This document shows, piece after piece, positions 32,882-44,330 of a DNA stretch of 64,000 nucleotides (position 1 is its first letter; each line of letters begins with the position of its first letter). The DNA is from Takakia lepidozioides (taxonomy: Eukaryota > Streptophyta > Takakiopsida > Takakiales > Takakiaceae). The stretch spans positions 71,035,053-71,099,052 of the forward strand of contig CM060732.1 in assembly GCA_030704615.1 (NCBI GenBank). The letters run 5' to 3'. Position numbers and translations under genes: made by a program. A model generated the notes under the pieces. That model was not told the DNA's origin. It saw only the letters and a program-made list of their open reading frames with translations, and searched no databases.

Positions 32882-35455
32882 ATGTCTGGGCACGAGCATT
32901 TCGTGAGGCAAGGGGAGAGTAGCCAAGAGAGTGAGTTTGACAGACTAGTGCGGTCACTGGGTGAGGATATTTCCAATCCCCAGCTCTCTGCTATTCCTCC
33001 CATGCGGGATGTGAATAGCTTCATGGCAAGAGATACAATCTCTGTAATTGATAGGCTTTCAATGCCTTCTCCCACAGCCCCATGGCAGAGTTATATGCCT
33101 GATCCAATGCAGGCCAGTTCACAGGATTATTTCAGTTCAGGGTCTGGGTCTTTCTCTCTCCCCACCACCATGCCCACCACCTCTACCTCCTACTTGATGC
33201 AGCTTCAAAGGGAGCTGATGTCAGACCCCATACCAGATTTTCAGACTTCCTGGTTCAACTCAGGGGAATGTACGCCGAGGATCGGACTGCAGGGTGGCCA
33301 GCCGCTGACATCACATGTAGAGAGTTTTCAAGAGAACTATATGAGTACCTCAACATCTAGGTTTGGGTTATCACATCAACAAGTCCATGCAAGCGCCCGA
33401 GAAGGCTCACTCCTTGAAGATTTATTTAAGCAGGCTGGTTCCAACCCCCTTGTACCTTCCCCTGGGCCTTCACAGTTTCCTCCCCCACAGGGCATGATCA
33501 TACCAGACTCTCCTTCTCCTGCCAGCATGGGATCTCTGTCTCCAGTGAACATGGGTTCTCCCTCCCCATCTGGGACCTACATAAGGTCTCCATCTCCAGC
33601 TCATCTCGGTTTAGGATCTGCGGCGTTGCCTGGGACACCAAATTCATCCATGTCATCAGGTTCTTTCAGTGAAGGGCCTGAGGAGGATGCCAGGCTCCAG
33701 AGTCGGCCCCAAATGTCTGAGGTTGCTGGGCCCAGTGGGGCGGGACCTTGTGCAAGTAGCAGCAAGAGGAAGACATTCGACCGGGCTATGGATGAAAGTG
33801 ACACATTACAGTCCACTGAGTTGAAGAAACCGTAAGCTCTTGGCCTGTGTGCTTCTTCTTTTGCTTCTCCTTGATGGGTGGAATTGGGTCTGGCCACAAC
33901 AAGCTGTGTTGCTACCAGGCTACAGGATTGTGTACACATGTATTATCATTTCATCTGTTGCTTTTGTTGTCTATCTCTCTTTGAGCTGGCCTTGGGTGGA
34001 GCTCATTTATGAGGATGATCTTTGTGTTCCTTTATAGCCCTCCTTTTCTAGCTCCCCTTTCCAAGTCTGGACCGAGAATTCCTCATAAAGATGTCATAGA
34101 AAGTGAGTGCAAACAGTACCCTACAAGCAGAAACCTCGGATTGTGTGAGTTTGAAAATGGATGTTTCCAAACAGGTTCTAAGATTCCTTGAGAAATTCAC
34201 TGAAATCTCATACCGTGTTTCAATCTTGATGCAGATCAAGCAAACCTCGCAAGAAGGGACCAAAAAGGGTACGTGAACCACGGTATGCCATCCAAACATG
34301 GAGTGAAAAGGAGATCATGGAGGATGGATACAAGTGGCGGAAATATGGACAGAAAGCTGTGAAAAATAGCCCTCACCCCAGGTCAGTATTCTTCCCCAGA
34401 ACTCCCTTATGTTTGTTGACCTGTTTAAGTGTTTGTGGATATTTTGTTATCTGAGATTTATAATGACTTTACTCTACCCTTCTAGAGCTGTTTCCTAGTA
34501 GGTTGATTTTCCTATGTGCCTTCAACAGGGTAGCAAGCCTGCTAAAGTCACAGCATTGCAGGTCTGAGCCTCAATAGTGTCGAAGATTTTCTTCAGTCTT
34601 GTGACACCTCATGCTCCATGTTTGTGGCTTTGCAAGATCTAAGTAGCTATGCTGGGATACATTCTCTTGATCTCATATTTGCAATCGCTGCACCTGTGTT
34701 AAGCATGGAACCTCACGACATGGACAACTGGCATGTGCAGGAGCTACTATAGGTGCACCAACCCAAAGTGCCCTGTTCGAAAGCGGGTTGAACGGTCGCC
34801 TGAAGACCAGGGCCTAGTGATCACCACCTATGAGGGGACTCATACTCATGTGAGTCCTGCAATGAATCCACGAGGCTCAAACCCCGACATACCAGCCCTA
34901 CCAGCATCTGGAGAGCACCGTCCGGGGGGTGCTGCCTACCAACCACCCAGCAGTGTCTTTCCATTCTCACCTCCATCATCCATTCCTGCCATGCGGAGCA
35001 GCTTTGACTTGGCTGTGCAAATCCAAGGCCAGAAGGATAGTGGGGCTACTAGCTCCCTTCAAGAGGTCTTCACTGGCCCTGCCACTGTCCGAAAGCAAGG
35101 ATCTCAAGAACCCTCTTTTCTCCGAGGCCAAAGCTCCCAAGATGGGCTGTCAGAATCTTTGCTCAACTTGCAAGAGAAGCTTCTCAGAGCGCAACACTTG
35201 CTTGGAGGGGAAGATCCAGTGCGCCTCCAGGGTGCTGACACTGTAAGTTCAAGTGGAGGAGCATCAGACCATAGTCAGCTGCTTAGAGGTTTGCAAGATA
35301 CCTTTTCAGCTGACAACAACTCGGTATTCATTACAGGGCCTGATGGACAGTTAACACTGCGTGGCCCTGATTCAAGCCTCAGACCAAATTCTGCATCAGG
35401 TGATGAAGGTCTCTTAGAAGACATTGTCAGACCAGGTGCTCGCAGACATCATTGA
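32882..35455 (+). CDS. WRKY transcription factor, group IIc type
   Basis: Nuclear DNA-binding regulator of defence, stress or development genes through W-boxes. Coding exons are 32,882-33,831, 34,235-34,381 and 34,741-35,455, together 603 codons plus stop. All junctions are GT-AG and keep phase. The N-terminal 300 residues are Ser/Pro/Met-rich and disordered. A basic stretch [16 protein letters not shown] leads to the WRKY domain: WRKYGQK (34,335-34,355), then [21 protein letters not shown], and THTH. The zinc ligands fit C-X4-C-X23-H-X-H. The second intron splits the domain at PR|SYYRC, the conserved R-type position. The Ser/Gln-rich C-terminal tail of about 180 residues ends at TGA. It is long for group IIc, which is often 150-400 residues. 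The start was chosen as the first ATG after the acceptor at 32,777. An acceptor with 104 bp of leader precedes it. Confidence 0.9.
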
Positions 35456-36200
35456 CATTTCATAGGCCATGCGAAAGTGAAGATTTCCTTCCCAAATATG
35501 TAGGGAGTTGTTTGCAAATCTCATCAAAGGTGGGCTCGAACACCATGGGATGTGTAGGATGACAGTGATCTGGGCTATGTACAGCATCATCCTCGTAGCA
35601 TCTAAAACGATTCTCACCAGTCAGTGACTTTTTACATGCTTCGGTGGATCCAGGTCTACAGATCAAATGCTTATTCTTTATTAGTCAGTGGCTGAATAAG
35701 GGGTGCTGATTTTCAGTGCTTTGTCCACAGGATAGTCCACTCTTAACTTGGAATGGACTGCATATTCTCATATTGTACATGTACTTAAGTCAATTTTGTA
35801 AAGAAATACTCGGCTTATCCATGGACACTTGCTATGAAGTGGATAGGATTGGAAAAGGTTTAATTAGGGACAGTGTTTGCTGATTCCGATGAACTTGTTA
35901 TAGCCTGGTGTGTTGATTGCATACACAGCATCTTTATAGCTTACATGCAGTGTTTCCACAATGGTAGCAATGTCTGCACGGAATCTCAACTACCTCAGCA
36001 GTTGGAAACAACTAACAGGGGTGCTGGTAAAAGGGCTTGCAGCACTAGTTGCAACCTTTCAGTTTTACTTCTAGAAATCAGTGCATTTTGAATCCGTCAG
36101 TCCACCGTGCATTGCCAAAAGAGCTTTCAGTCTGTGAATTAGATTGCAGCTTCTACCGGCAGCAGACATCAGAAAGAGAGTGCACACAATCGGCCTCCAT

Positions 36201-36260
36201 TCTGGAAACATTCCCACCATCCAAGCAGCATCTGGAAACATTCCCACCATCCAAGCAGCA
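36201..36260. repeat. Perfect 30-bp tandem duplication
   Basis: Two identical adjacent 30-bp units beginning TCTGGAAACATTCCC and ending CCAAGCAGCA. Confidence 0.9.
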
Positions 36261-36511
36261 TCTAGGCGTGCTTTAGACCCAATTCCATATCAATATAGTC
36301 ACTTCACCGTTGCTGGCAATAACTCTGGTGTTTCAGGTTTCATTTGTACTAGGCTGCAGTAAAGCCTTTGACACCAAAGAGGGGTACCTAGTACCTACAT
36401 GGGCGAGGGTCTCAGAATGAGATCTAAACTGACTACGTCAAAAGACTGGACTGTAGTTTCACATTCAAATCGAGCTGGATGTTAGAAGGCCTTCAGTTGA
36501 CCAAACCTGGC

Positions 36512-36529
36512 GAGAGAGAGAGAGAGAGA
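36512..36529. repeat. (GA)n microsatellite
   Basis: Nine GA units. Confidence 0.9.
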
Positions 36530-37286
36530 ATTCTTAAGGTCCCCAAGAGGCCACGAGAGACCAAGGAGTATTTCAAGAAAAGGGGTGGATTCTATCTTCA
36601 GATGTCGTCCCAGCAATGGGGAAAAGGAAGGTCCCCTCCGTAATGGGCGAGACAGCAACCAAGCTTCGTCGTGTACAAGTCTAACAATAGGTGGTCCTAG
36701 ATCACCTGCATCTATAGGACAGGTGATATTCCATCAAACAGGCCCCTGCGCCGAGCAATTCACAATCCAGGGATTTAGGAGTTGCGATTCGGTTCTCAGA
36801 CTGAATGGGTGATGTGGGTGAGGCAGTCGACGCTGGAGCTGAAGAAACAATTTTCTTCTGCTCCTCTGGTGTACAGTGAGAGTGTTCAGGTTTGGTGAGG
36901 TCACAGTTCGGTATACCACGACGATAAGACAACTACAGTGGGTAGTACCTTAACAATCCCATATCTATCTGTAAACAAAAAACACTGGATTGTTCTGTTG
37001 CTCTCCGAAACCTGCGCATCTGCCACTCAGCATAGATGCCGTGACTTAGTCGCTGTACAAAAGACAATCTTTGCGGGTACAGTTCGCATGAGAGTGTTGT
37101 CAACTCCACTCATGACAGTCTGTGAAACTCTGCGTGTGCAGAGCTTCCATCTTTTTGGGAAAATAGATGCTTAGGATACATTGAATCTACAAGCAAGCGT
37201 TTGGACTCTTGGTTTAAGCTCCTTCTCCAGATCTTTCCTTGACATATGCAAATCATGCTTTCGGGTGTCGTGCAATGAGATGCTCG

Positions 37287-37322
37287 AAGAGAGAGAGAGA
37301 AAGAGAGAGAAAGAGAGAGAGC
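37287..37322. repeat. GA-rich microsatellite
   Basis: GAGAGA runs broken by AAG, 36 bp. Confidence 0.9.
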
Positions 37323-37744
37323 TCGAAGCTCCTCGTCTCCTCATCAGATTCACGGGAGATCAAGACAGCGAAGCAAGGTCGGTGAAGAGGCCAAGAGACT
37401 AGTCCTAGGCCCACAGAAAGTGCCGGGATGCTGACCTGCCGAAGTGTCGGCCGAGAATACAGCGGGTCAGGCTCCGGAAGGGAAACTCGGCCGCGGCCAC
37501 AGTGACCGGTAGCAGCCGGTGCAGGGCGGGGTGCAATAATTAGGGCAGTGTCATGATGATGTGTCAAATGTCGCCCCCTGCTGTTCTTGTTAAACCCCGG
37601 GGGTGAAAGGATGAGAGGATCCAGGCTGGATGGATGACAAAAGTACGGCAGCAGGCGGCGTTAAAAGCCGTTTCTTCTTCTGGCACCGTTGACTTACGCC
37701 ATTACTATTTTTCTCTCTGCCAACCCTAACCTGGCCATGGTTAG

Positions 37745-37990
37745 GTCAGGATGACCTAACCTAACCAGCGGAGAAATCTCACTTCACTTTCCCGCGTGTG
37801 TAACATGAGATTGTCCACGTCATATTAATGAGAGGTTGTGGGTTCAAAGCCACAACCGTGTACATTGTTGTCACGTCCTAAGTTTGTTTATCGGCTTCTC
37901 TTTATTTTAAAGTGGAGACGTGAAGACCACGCACGAGTGTAAAAATGACGTTCCCTTTTGAAAAAAAAAGAAGAAACAAAAAAAGGCTAA
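37745..37990 (+). repeat. Probable tRNA-derived SINE
   Basis: A-box-like TAACCAGCGG (37,762) and B-box-like GGTTCAAAGCC (37,841) are followed by a unique body and an A-rich tail (A9, then AGAAGAAACAAAAAAAGG). The box spacing is long (79 bp). GAGAGGTTGTGGGTTC resembles AGGTTGTGAGTTC in the tRNA-like relic at 29.3 kb. No target duplication was found. Confidence 0.4.
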
Positions 37991-38059
37991 GCCCTGGTTG
38001 TGCAAAAATGAATGGATGAATTTTCAAGTTTATTATGGATGGGTTCTGTTGCCTTGTGT

Positions 38060-39165
38060 CAGATTTGGAAGGAAATCTGACGCAAAGATAGAGCTTCCAA
38101 GCTCTCGGCCTTTCTATGGAAAATTGCGCATCGTATTCTATCAGTCAAGGTATTCATGAGAACTGATAATGTGGACTATGATCTGTGCTCAGGAAACCAG
38201 GAAACCCTGGAACATTGCCTGGTTGCTTGTCCTTTGGCAAAGAGAGTCTGGTCCTTGGTCATCAGTTTCTATTCGAACTGGGAATCTCTTCCCTCTCCTA
38301 CCCCTCCCCCCCTCTTTTTTCTTACTTGTGGGCAGGGTAGGAGTATGCTTAAATGCCCGGTGTGGGGTTGTTTGTCATGCCATGTGGGCAATCTGGAAGG
38401 CCAGATGTGCCTGGATTTTTCAGGGAAAATCCCCCAGTCTTAGGTCCATTCTGTTTAATGTATATATAGACCTGAGAACTGAGGGGAGGAAAGCCTGGCT
38501 GGCTTTGTGTGCAGCTCTTCCCCGAGCTTCAGAACGGCGCAAGGCGAAGCTTCTCAAAGAGGTTTGATATCTCCTGGTGCAAGAATGGCCTCCTCGGCAC
38601 CAGAGAGTCCGACACAAGAATGCGCTGGAAAGACACCTTCCCCCCCCAATGGGAAATCTCCGGTTGATGGGGAGGAGTCTGACTTCAATTGGAGGCACAA
38701 GCGCGCTAGGGATTCTAAATCCAGGGCTCACCTCGTTTCAAGGCTCTGTTGTTTTCAGGCACTGCTGTTATATGCTGTGCTGGCTGTAGGTAGGGTATTT
38801 TCCGCTTTTAGGCTCGCCTGCTCGTTGACTTGGCAGTGCTGATTGTTGGTTGGCCTCTTGCTATCCGCTTTCAGCTTCTGCTCTAGCTTTTGTTTCCAGG
38901 CTCGCAGCTCATCACCGCGCATCTACTTTATCTGGGCTCTGCGGTGCTTCTTGCTCTTTCATGGCCTCTCATTCAGACATTTCTCTTTCCTTCTCTTGGT
39001 CTCTAGGAATTATGGTCACGGGGTGGTATCCCCCCGGTAAGCCTTCACGCCCCAGGGTGGTTATTTTTTCCACTTCATTGTACCTTCATCCATCCTTTAA
39101 TAAATTTCCAGGGCCTCTGTCCCTGTTCTGTAAAATCATAATAATAATAAAATGTAATTTTTAAT
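38060..39165 (+). pseudogene. LINE ORF2 C-terminal fragment (zf-RVT type)
   Basis: The frame at 38,105-38,300 reads LWKIAHRILSVKVFM, then NQETLEHCLVACPLAKRVW, the zinc-binding C-terminal module of plant LINE reverse transcriptases. The following frame has MWAIWKARCAWIFQGKSP, the usual continuation. After a noncoding stretch the copy ends in an ATAATAATAAAA tail near 39,135-39,165. It is 5'-truncated and frameshifted near 38,330. The conserved CxxC is incomplete (one Cys before G-N-Q-E). Confidence 0.65.
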
Positions 39166-39822
39166 AATTAGGAGAGAAGAAATATTTATTTTTTTATTTT
39201 TTATTTTTTGAGGGGAAAAAAATAAAACCCCTTTTGCACCATGAGGGCTACACACTGTAGTCAGTGAAGGGAGATCCATTGCCTGCTGCTAAAGTGCAGC
39301 AGTGTGCTCAAAGAGAGCGAACCTCTCAGAGCAACCTAGCCCTGTCCCAGAGACTTCCAAAAAGTTAAGCCTGCAGATGAGATTATCGAGGTGCTAGTCT
39401 ACAACTACACTTAACGAAAATTTAGCCTGGAAGTAGTGGCGGGGTGCTTGACGTGTTTCCAGTTCACGTCTCTCTCAAATGTCGACGACAACAATCTTGT
39501 GACAATGTCGACGACAACAATCTTGCAAAGTCAAGATTCCATCCGTTGCCCAACCCAATGGTAATGACATTGTCAAGTCGATACAAGTCCTTGGAGCTCA
39601 CGTACGTAGCTTGAGAACTGCTCTTGGATTCCATTCAGAACTTTGGGACTTATTCAGAATAGTTTTGGAGCAAATAGGCAAAAATTTGAAAAATTACCAA
39701 ACCGCATTAGGCACTTTGGGCTCGAATTAATTATTGCCTAACTGGCTATAGGGGTCCAGTAATAGGTGGAGCTGCTATCCTCTCCTGCTGCATCTCTTTT
39801 CTTACATGTCTACAGTGTTGTT

Positions 39823-42627
39823 TCACCAGTAATCTCCACAAGAACAAACCCCATCTTGGATGTGGTGAAACCGATTGGCATCCCGTAGAACAATGGATCG
39901 CTCAACAATCTTTGAGATGAACTTGGTGGCGGTGTGGCAGTCGCCACACACCCGAAGATTCTTGATGATCCGGATGGGCATACCAGGGGGTGTGCTGATA
40001 AGCCCAAAAGCAATGGCCAGCTTCTCACTGTGGTGGGAAAGAGAAGATTCCTTTTGTTCCTCCTCCACGTCATGTAATACAAAGCGCGTGTCTGGCACGT
40101 ACCCAGCCTCCTTCATCCTCCCAGACAATTTCTTGAGCTCAGCATGAATTTCCTCAATTTGTGGATGCAGTTTGTCTTCTACAAAGAATGTGTGCACCTG
40201 GTTATCAACTTCAATGCAGCTGCGCCCCGCCTCCTTCTTGACACCTCTGTCATCCATCATTCTTCTTACCTTTGCTTTCTCGTCCCACCTGCCTGCTGCA
40301 GCATAGATGTTTGATAGCAGCACATAAGTTGAAGCATCAAGTGGATCCGAGTCAAGAAGGCAATTTGCCACACGTTCTGCTAGTGCCACATCACCAGTAA
40401 TTTTGCAGGCACCAAGCAACGCTCTCCACACCAGAGCATCTGGTTCGATTGGCATTCGCTTAATGAAGTCCTTTGCCTCATCCAATCGCCCTGCACGGCT
40501 AAGAAGGTCCACTATGCAGCCAAAATGCTCTGCGGTAGGAGTGAGGCCATGCTCTTGACTCATGGTATCGAAGTAGTGACAGCCTTCATCCACTAGGCCT
40601 GTATGACTACAGGCAGAGAGGAGAGGTATAAAGGTGATGCAATCTGGCTTCAAGCCTTCCTGTTGCATTTGTTCAAATAGTTGCAGGGCCTCCCTACCAG
40701 ACCCATGCTGAGCACATCCTGCCATCATTGCAGTCCATGAGACCACATTCCGTTCAGCCATATGGTTGAAAACTTGATGTGCATCCTTCACGCTTCCACA
40801 TTTGGCATACATGTTAACAAGGGTATTCTCCAAATTTATATATGAGGCAATTTCACTCTTGCTGATGTCAGCATGGACCTTTTTGCCCACTTCCAGGGCT
40901 CCTAAGGTGGCACATAGATTGATAATACAGAGGAATGTGACTTTGTTGGGTGTTATCCCTTCCTGTTGCATTTGCTCGTACATCTCAAAAGCCTCCTTAC
41001 CACACCCCCGCTGAGCATATCCTGCAATCATTGCAGTCCATGAGACCACATTTCGTTTAACCATATTGTCAAAAACTTGTCGTGCATCCTTTATGCTCCC
41101 ACATTTGGTGTACATGTCAATAAGGGCATTTTCCAAATTGATATACGACAAAGTTCCAGTTTTCACAATATCAGCATGGACCTCCTTGCCCTTCTCCAGG
41201 GCTCCTAGGCTGGCACACGCATTGAGAACACAAATGAACGTTACTCCGTCAGGTGTCACCCCTTCCTGTTGCATTTGCACATACATTTTGAGAACAACCT
41301 TAGAACACCCATGCTGAGCATATCCTGCCATGATGACATTCCATGAGACCACATTTCGAACAGCCATATTATCAAATATTTGCCGTGCATCCTTAATGCT
41401 CCCACATTTGGCATACATGTTGATAAGTGTGTTCTCCAAATTGTTATATGACGGCATTCCAAATTTCAAGATTTCAGCATGGACCAACCGGCCCTTGTCC
41501 AAGGCCACTAGGTTGGTGCAGGCATGGAGAACACAAATGAACGTAACCCTGTCAGGCATTACCCCTTCTTGTCGCATTTGCTCATACATCTCAAAAGCTT
41601 CATTACCAAGCTCATGCTGAGCATATCCTCCAATGACAGCATTCCATGAGACCACATTGTGTTGGGCCATACTGTCGAACACCTGCCTTGCATCTTTCAT
41701 GCTTCCACATTTAGCATACATGTCGACAAGGGTGTTGTCTACGACTATATTTGGCGCAATTCCAGCTTTATTGATAGCTGCATGGACCTCTTTGCCCTTG
41801 TCCAGGGCTCCTAGGCTGCCACATGCCTTGAGGATGCACAAGAATGTGACCCTGTCAGGCATTACCCCTCCCCGTTGCATTTGCTCATACATCTCTAAAG
41901 CCTCCCTACCACACCCATGCTGACAGTATCCTGTGATCATGGCATTCCACGAGACCACGTTTCGTTGAGCCATACTGTTGAACATTTGACTTGCTTCCTT
42001 CATGCTCCCACATTTGGCATACATGTTGATGAGCGTATTCTCCAGATTAATATATGATGGAATTCCAGCTTTAATAATATCAGCATAGATCTCTTTGCCC
42101 TTTTCCAAGGATCCTAGGCTGGCACACGCATTCAGAACACAAATGAATGTGACCCTATTGGGCATCACTCCTTCCTGTTGCATTTGTTCATAGATCTTCA
42201 GAGCCTCCCTCCCACACTCATGATTGGCATATCCTCCTATCATTATATTCCATGTAAAGGCATCTCTTTCAGGCATTTTGTCAAACACTTGCCGAGCATC
42301 CACTATGCTCCCACACTTGGTATACATTTTGACAAGGGTGTTGAGCAGAAAGATGCTTGGCTTGAATCCACTTTGCACAACATGGGCATGCACCTGCTTT
42401 CCCTGTGGTAGGCCTTTCAGGTTGATGCACTCATGCAAGAGACAGACATAAGTACTGGAGTCAACCCGGATGCTTTGTTGATTTAAAACATGCAGTGCCT
42501 CTTTCAGTTGTCCTGCCTCACACAGTGTCCTCACATCCCCGCAAGTGCCACCAGAAGTCTTGTTGGTGGAGGACGAGTTTGTTGTCTCCCTTTTAAAACC
42601 AGTGGTGATGGCGGAGGTGTGATCCAT
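39823..42627 (-). CDS. PPR protein, PLS class with E and DYW domains (organelle RNA editing factor)
   Basis: Predicted C-to-U editing factor of plastid or mitochondrial transcripts: the PPR array binds RNA and the DYW domain is a zinc deaminase. It is intronless, with 934 residues from the first ATG (42,627). The open frame extends 17 codons upstream to a GTG without another ATG. Repeats of about 100 residues (PLS triplets) recur seven times, each with forms of MYAKCGS..DARQVFD and VVSWNAMIAGYAQ, then GVMPDRVTFICVLNACASLG and KGKEVHADI. The E region has ALVWRALLGACKITG and YVLLSNIYAAAGRWDE. The DYW region has the PG box GYVPDT, the deaminase HSEKLAIAFG and CGDCHTATKF zinc ligands, and ends CGDYW. 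All catalytic residues look intact. The modules are very alike, suggesting recent internal duplication. A transit peptide is expected but the N-terminus is not clearly one. Confidence 0.96.
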   Translation of the reverse strand: MDHTSAITTGFKRETTNSSSTNKTSGGTCGDVRTLCEAGQLKEALHVLNQQSIRVDSSTYVCLLHECINLKGLPQGKQVHAHVVQSGFKPSIFLLNTLVKMYTKCGSIVDARQVFDKMPERDAFTWNIMIGGYANHECGREALKIYEQMQQEGVMPNRVTFICVLNACASLGSLEKGKEIYADIIKAGIPSYINLENTLINMYAKCGSMKEASQMFNSMAQRNVVSWNAMITGYCQHGCGREALEMYEQMQRGGVMPDRVTFLCILKACGSLGALDKGKEVHAAINKAGIAPNIVVDNTLVDMYAKCGSMKDARQVFDSMAQHNVVSWNAVIGGYAQHELGNEAFEMYEQMRQEGVMPDRVTFICVLHACTNLVALDKGRLVHAEILKFGMPSYNNLENTLINMYAKCGSIKDARQIFDNMAVRNVVSWNVIMAGYAQHGCSKVVLKMYVQMQQEGVTPDGVTFICVLNACASLGALEKGKEVHADIVKTGTLSYINLENALIDMYTKCGSIKDARQVFDNMVKRNVVSWTAMIAGYAQRGCGKEAFEMYEQMQQEGITPNKVTFLCIINLCATLGALEVGKKVHADISKSEIASYINLENTLVNMYAKCGSVKDAHQVFNHMAERNVVSWTAMMAGCAQHGSGREALQLFEQMQQEGLKPDCITFIPLLSACSHTGLVDEGCHYFDTMSQEHGLTPTAEHFGCIVDLLSRAGRLDEAKDFIKRMPIEPDALVWRALLGACKITGDVALAERVANCLLDSDPLDASTYVLLSNIYAAAGRWDEKAKVRRMMDDRGVKKEAGRSCIEVDNQVHTFFVEDKLHPQIEEIHAELKKLSGRMKEAGYVPDTRFVLHDVEEEQKESSLSHHSEKLAIAFGLISTPPGMPIRIIKNLRVCGDCHTATKFISKIVERSIVLRDANRFHHIQDGVCSCGDYW

Positions 42628-43486
42628 GCTGCCAGTCTCATGTCCAACAATCAACTGCGCCTGATTCAACCCCGCCACCCTGCACGATTCAAGACTGTTT
42701 GATTCAAGCCTTTACGGTCTAACACAAATATACTGTATCTCAAAGTTGCTAGATATCTCCAAGAGACATCTTGTGAGAGAACAGGCTTGTTACTACAATC
42801 AACATGGTTACAAGATTAGTGTAGGCATATAGATTGAATATCTATACCAAATTTATCCATTTGAGTTGGAATCCTGAGTCCTCATAAAAGCAGCACCTGT
42901 TGTATTCTCCAGCTGGAGCTCCATGGTGTACATTGATACTCCAACAATCACCACATTGTGCTCGACCTTGTGCCGTAGCAGATAGATATGTTTTCACTGA
43001 AGGAGGGTTCGCCCTACCCTCAATCCAGAGGACCTCTTTTGGGCACTTTTGTCTGAAGTCTGGTGATCTTGGACTTCTCTGTGAAAACTGTCGATGGGCA
43101 TAGCTGAGCAGCCATGGCTTCTACCATGGCCTCCCATCCAACAGTCTACAGCCACCAAAGTTCCAATCATCTTTTAAACATCCTACTAATATCAATAGTT
43201 AGAACAGGTTTTACTGTATTTGACATAGACAAAAATGTCATTAATTTAAGCAACTGGAGATACACTCCATCTACAAAACATCATCCTGCCAGTTTCAGTC
43301 CTTGAAAAACTTTTTCAGATATAGCCTCACCTTGTTGACACGGGTGTCCCACCCCTGAGAAGGATCTGGGAGCTGTTCTATGCTCATCGTTTGACCTGCA
43401 AGCAAGATTCCCAGCTTCTGATTGCCTCAGTCTTGTGCAAACTTCAGCCTAGATCTTTTGAAGAACGCTAGTGAAAGCTTCCAGAA
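42628..43486. other. Intergenic, upstream of the PPR-DYW gene
   Basis: It probably contains the promoter and 5' UTR of the PPR gene on the minus strand. No gene or repeat is recognised. Confidence 0.35.
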
Positions 43487-43493
43487 AATTAAC

Positions 43494-43526
<33 letters not shown>

Positions 43527-43695
43527 ATTGTTCCCGCTCAAACTGGGCACGGGGTCAATGGCCACAAGGCTACGGCAAACAACGTCTTATGAGTACAACC
43601 TATCTCTCTCTCAGAATTTCCGCTCAAACTGGGTGCAGGGTCAATGGCCACAAGGCTATGGCTAACAACGTCTTATGAGTACATTCTCTCAGAAT
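43487..43695 (+). repeat. (CT)n tract followed by two 5'-truncated LINE 3' ends
   Basis: After the CT repeat (43,493-43,530) two copies of a ~70-bp unit occur (43,540-43,605 and 43,620-43,685). Each begins CCGCTCAAACTGGG, has GTCAATGGCCACAAGGCTA, and ends CTTATGAGTACA before more CT-rich sequence. The same 3' end occurs near 46.0-46.65, 48.98 and 58.25 kb. Confidence 0.6.
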
Positions 43696-43946
43696 TCACT
43701 CCGTGATAAGTGAGATGAGAAGACAAGTGTAAAAATTGTGCTGTGCTTGACCCTGTCTAGGTTGGAGCAACATTTCCTCCGTGGCTTGGTCTAGCAAGTG
43801 GGACTGAAAGGCTCAATAAATGACCTTACTGTGTGGGCTGCTGTAACTTGGAGTAGGCCACCCAAGTTACCCCAGAAACAACAGCTGGACCATTTCAGTT
43901 TGGACAACCAGCAGCACCAGGAGCACTAGTTGCACCAGCAGCACCA

Positions 43947-44330
43947 ATGGCTCTGGCAGCAAGCAAAACCCGACCACCATTTCCCCTGTATGATGGGAAA
44001 TCTGATCCAGATATTCATCTCAATCAATTTGAGAACATGTGCACATTTACACTGAAGCAACAGATCAGGAGAAGATCCGGTTGTTTCCTTGCTCAATGGC
44101 CAAGAAGGGCATTGAGTGGTTGGCATTTATTCCCAGCCAATAATTTTGCAACCTGGGCTGATATGAAAACAGACTTTCAAGAAAGGTATCGATCCAACAA
44201 ATCCACATCTGAAATCTTCACAGGAATACAGGTGTGTCATCTGTGTTGGATTGGGCCCAGAACAATGGCTGGAATCAACATCATGTTTTCCAGAATCATG
44301 TCTATTGGCCTTCCACCTTAGTTCAAAATC
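43947..44330 (+). pseudogene. Ty3/gypsy-type gag fragment
   Basis: The frame reads PPFPLYDGKSDPDIHLNQFE, then RRALSGWHLFPANNFATWAD and MKTDFQERY, the retrotransposon gag signature (F.G..DP..HL..F, W...LP...I.TW...K..F). No protease or reverse transcriptase follows and no LTR was seen, so it is a relic. Confidence 0.65.

Larger units (their letters stand above)
35456..37740. other. 3' UTR of the WRKY gene and intergenic sequence
   Basis: No gene is recognised. The first several hundred bases probably include the WRKY 3' UTR. 37,390-37,620 is GC-rich without a gene. Small repeats are listed separately. Confidence 0.35.

Noticed and set aside
42628-42678. Start of the PPR-DYW protein at the far end of the open frame
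   Set aside because: That codon is GTG; a stop lies 33 bases further upstream and no ATG lies before 42,627.
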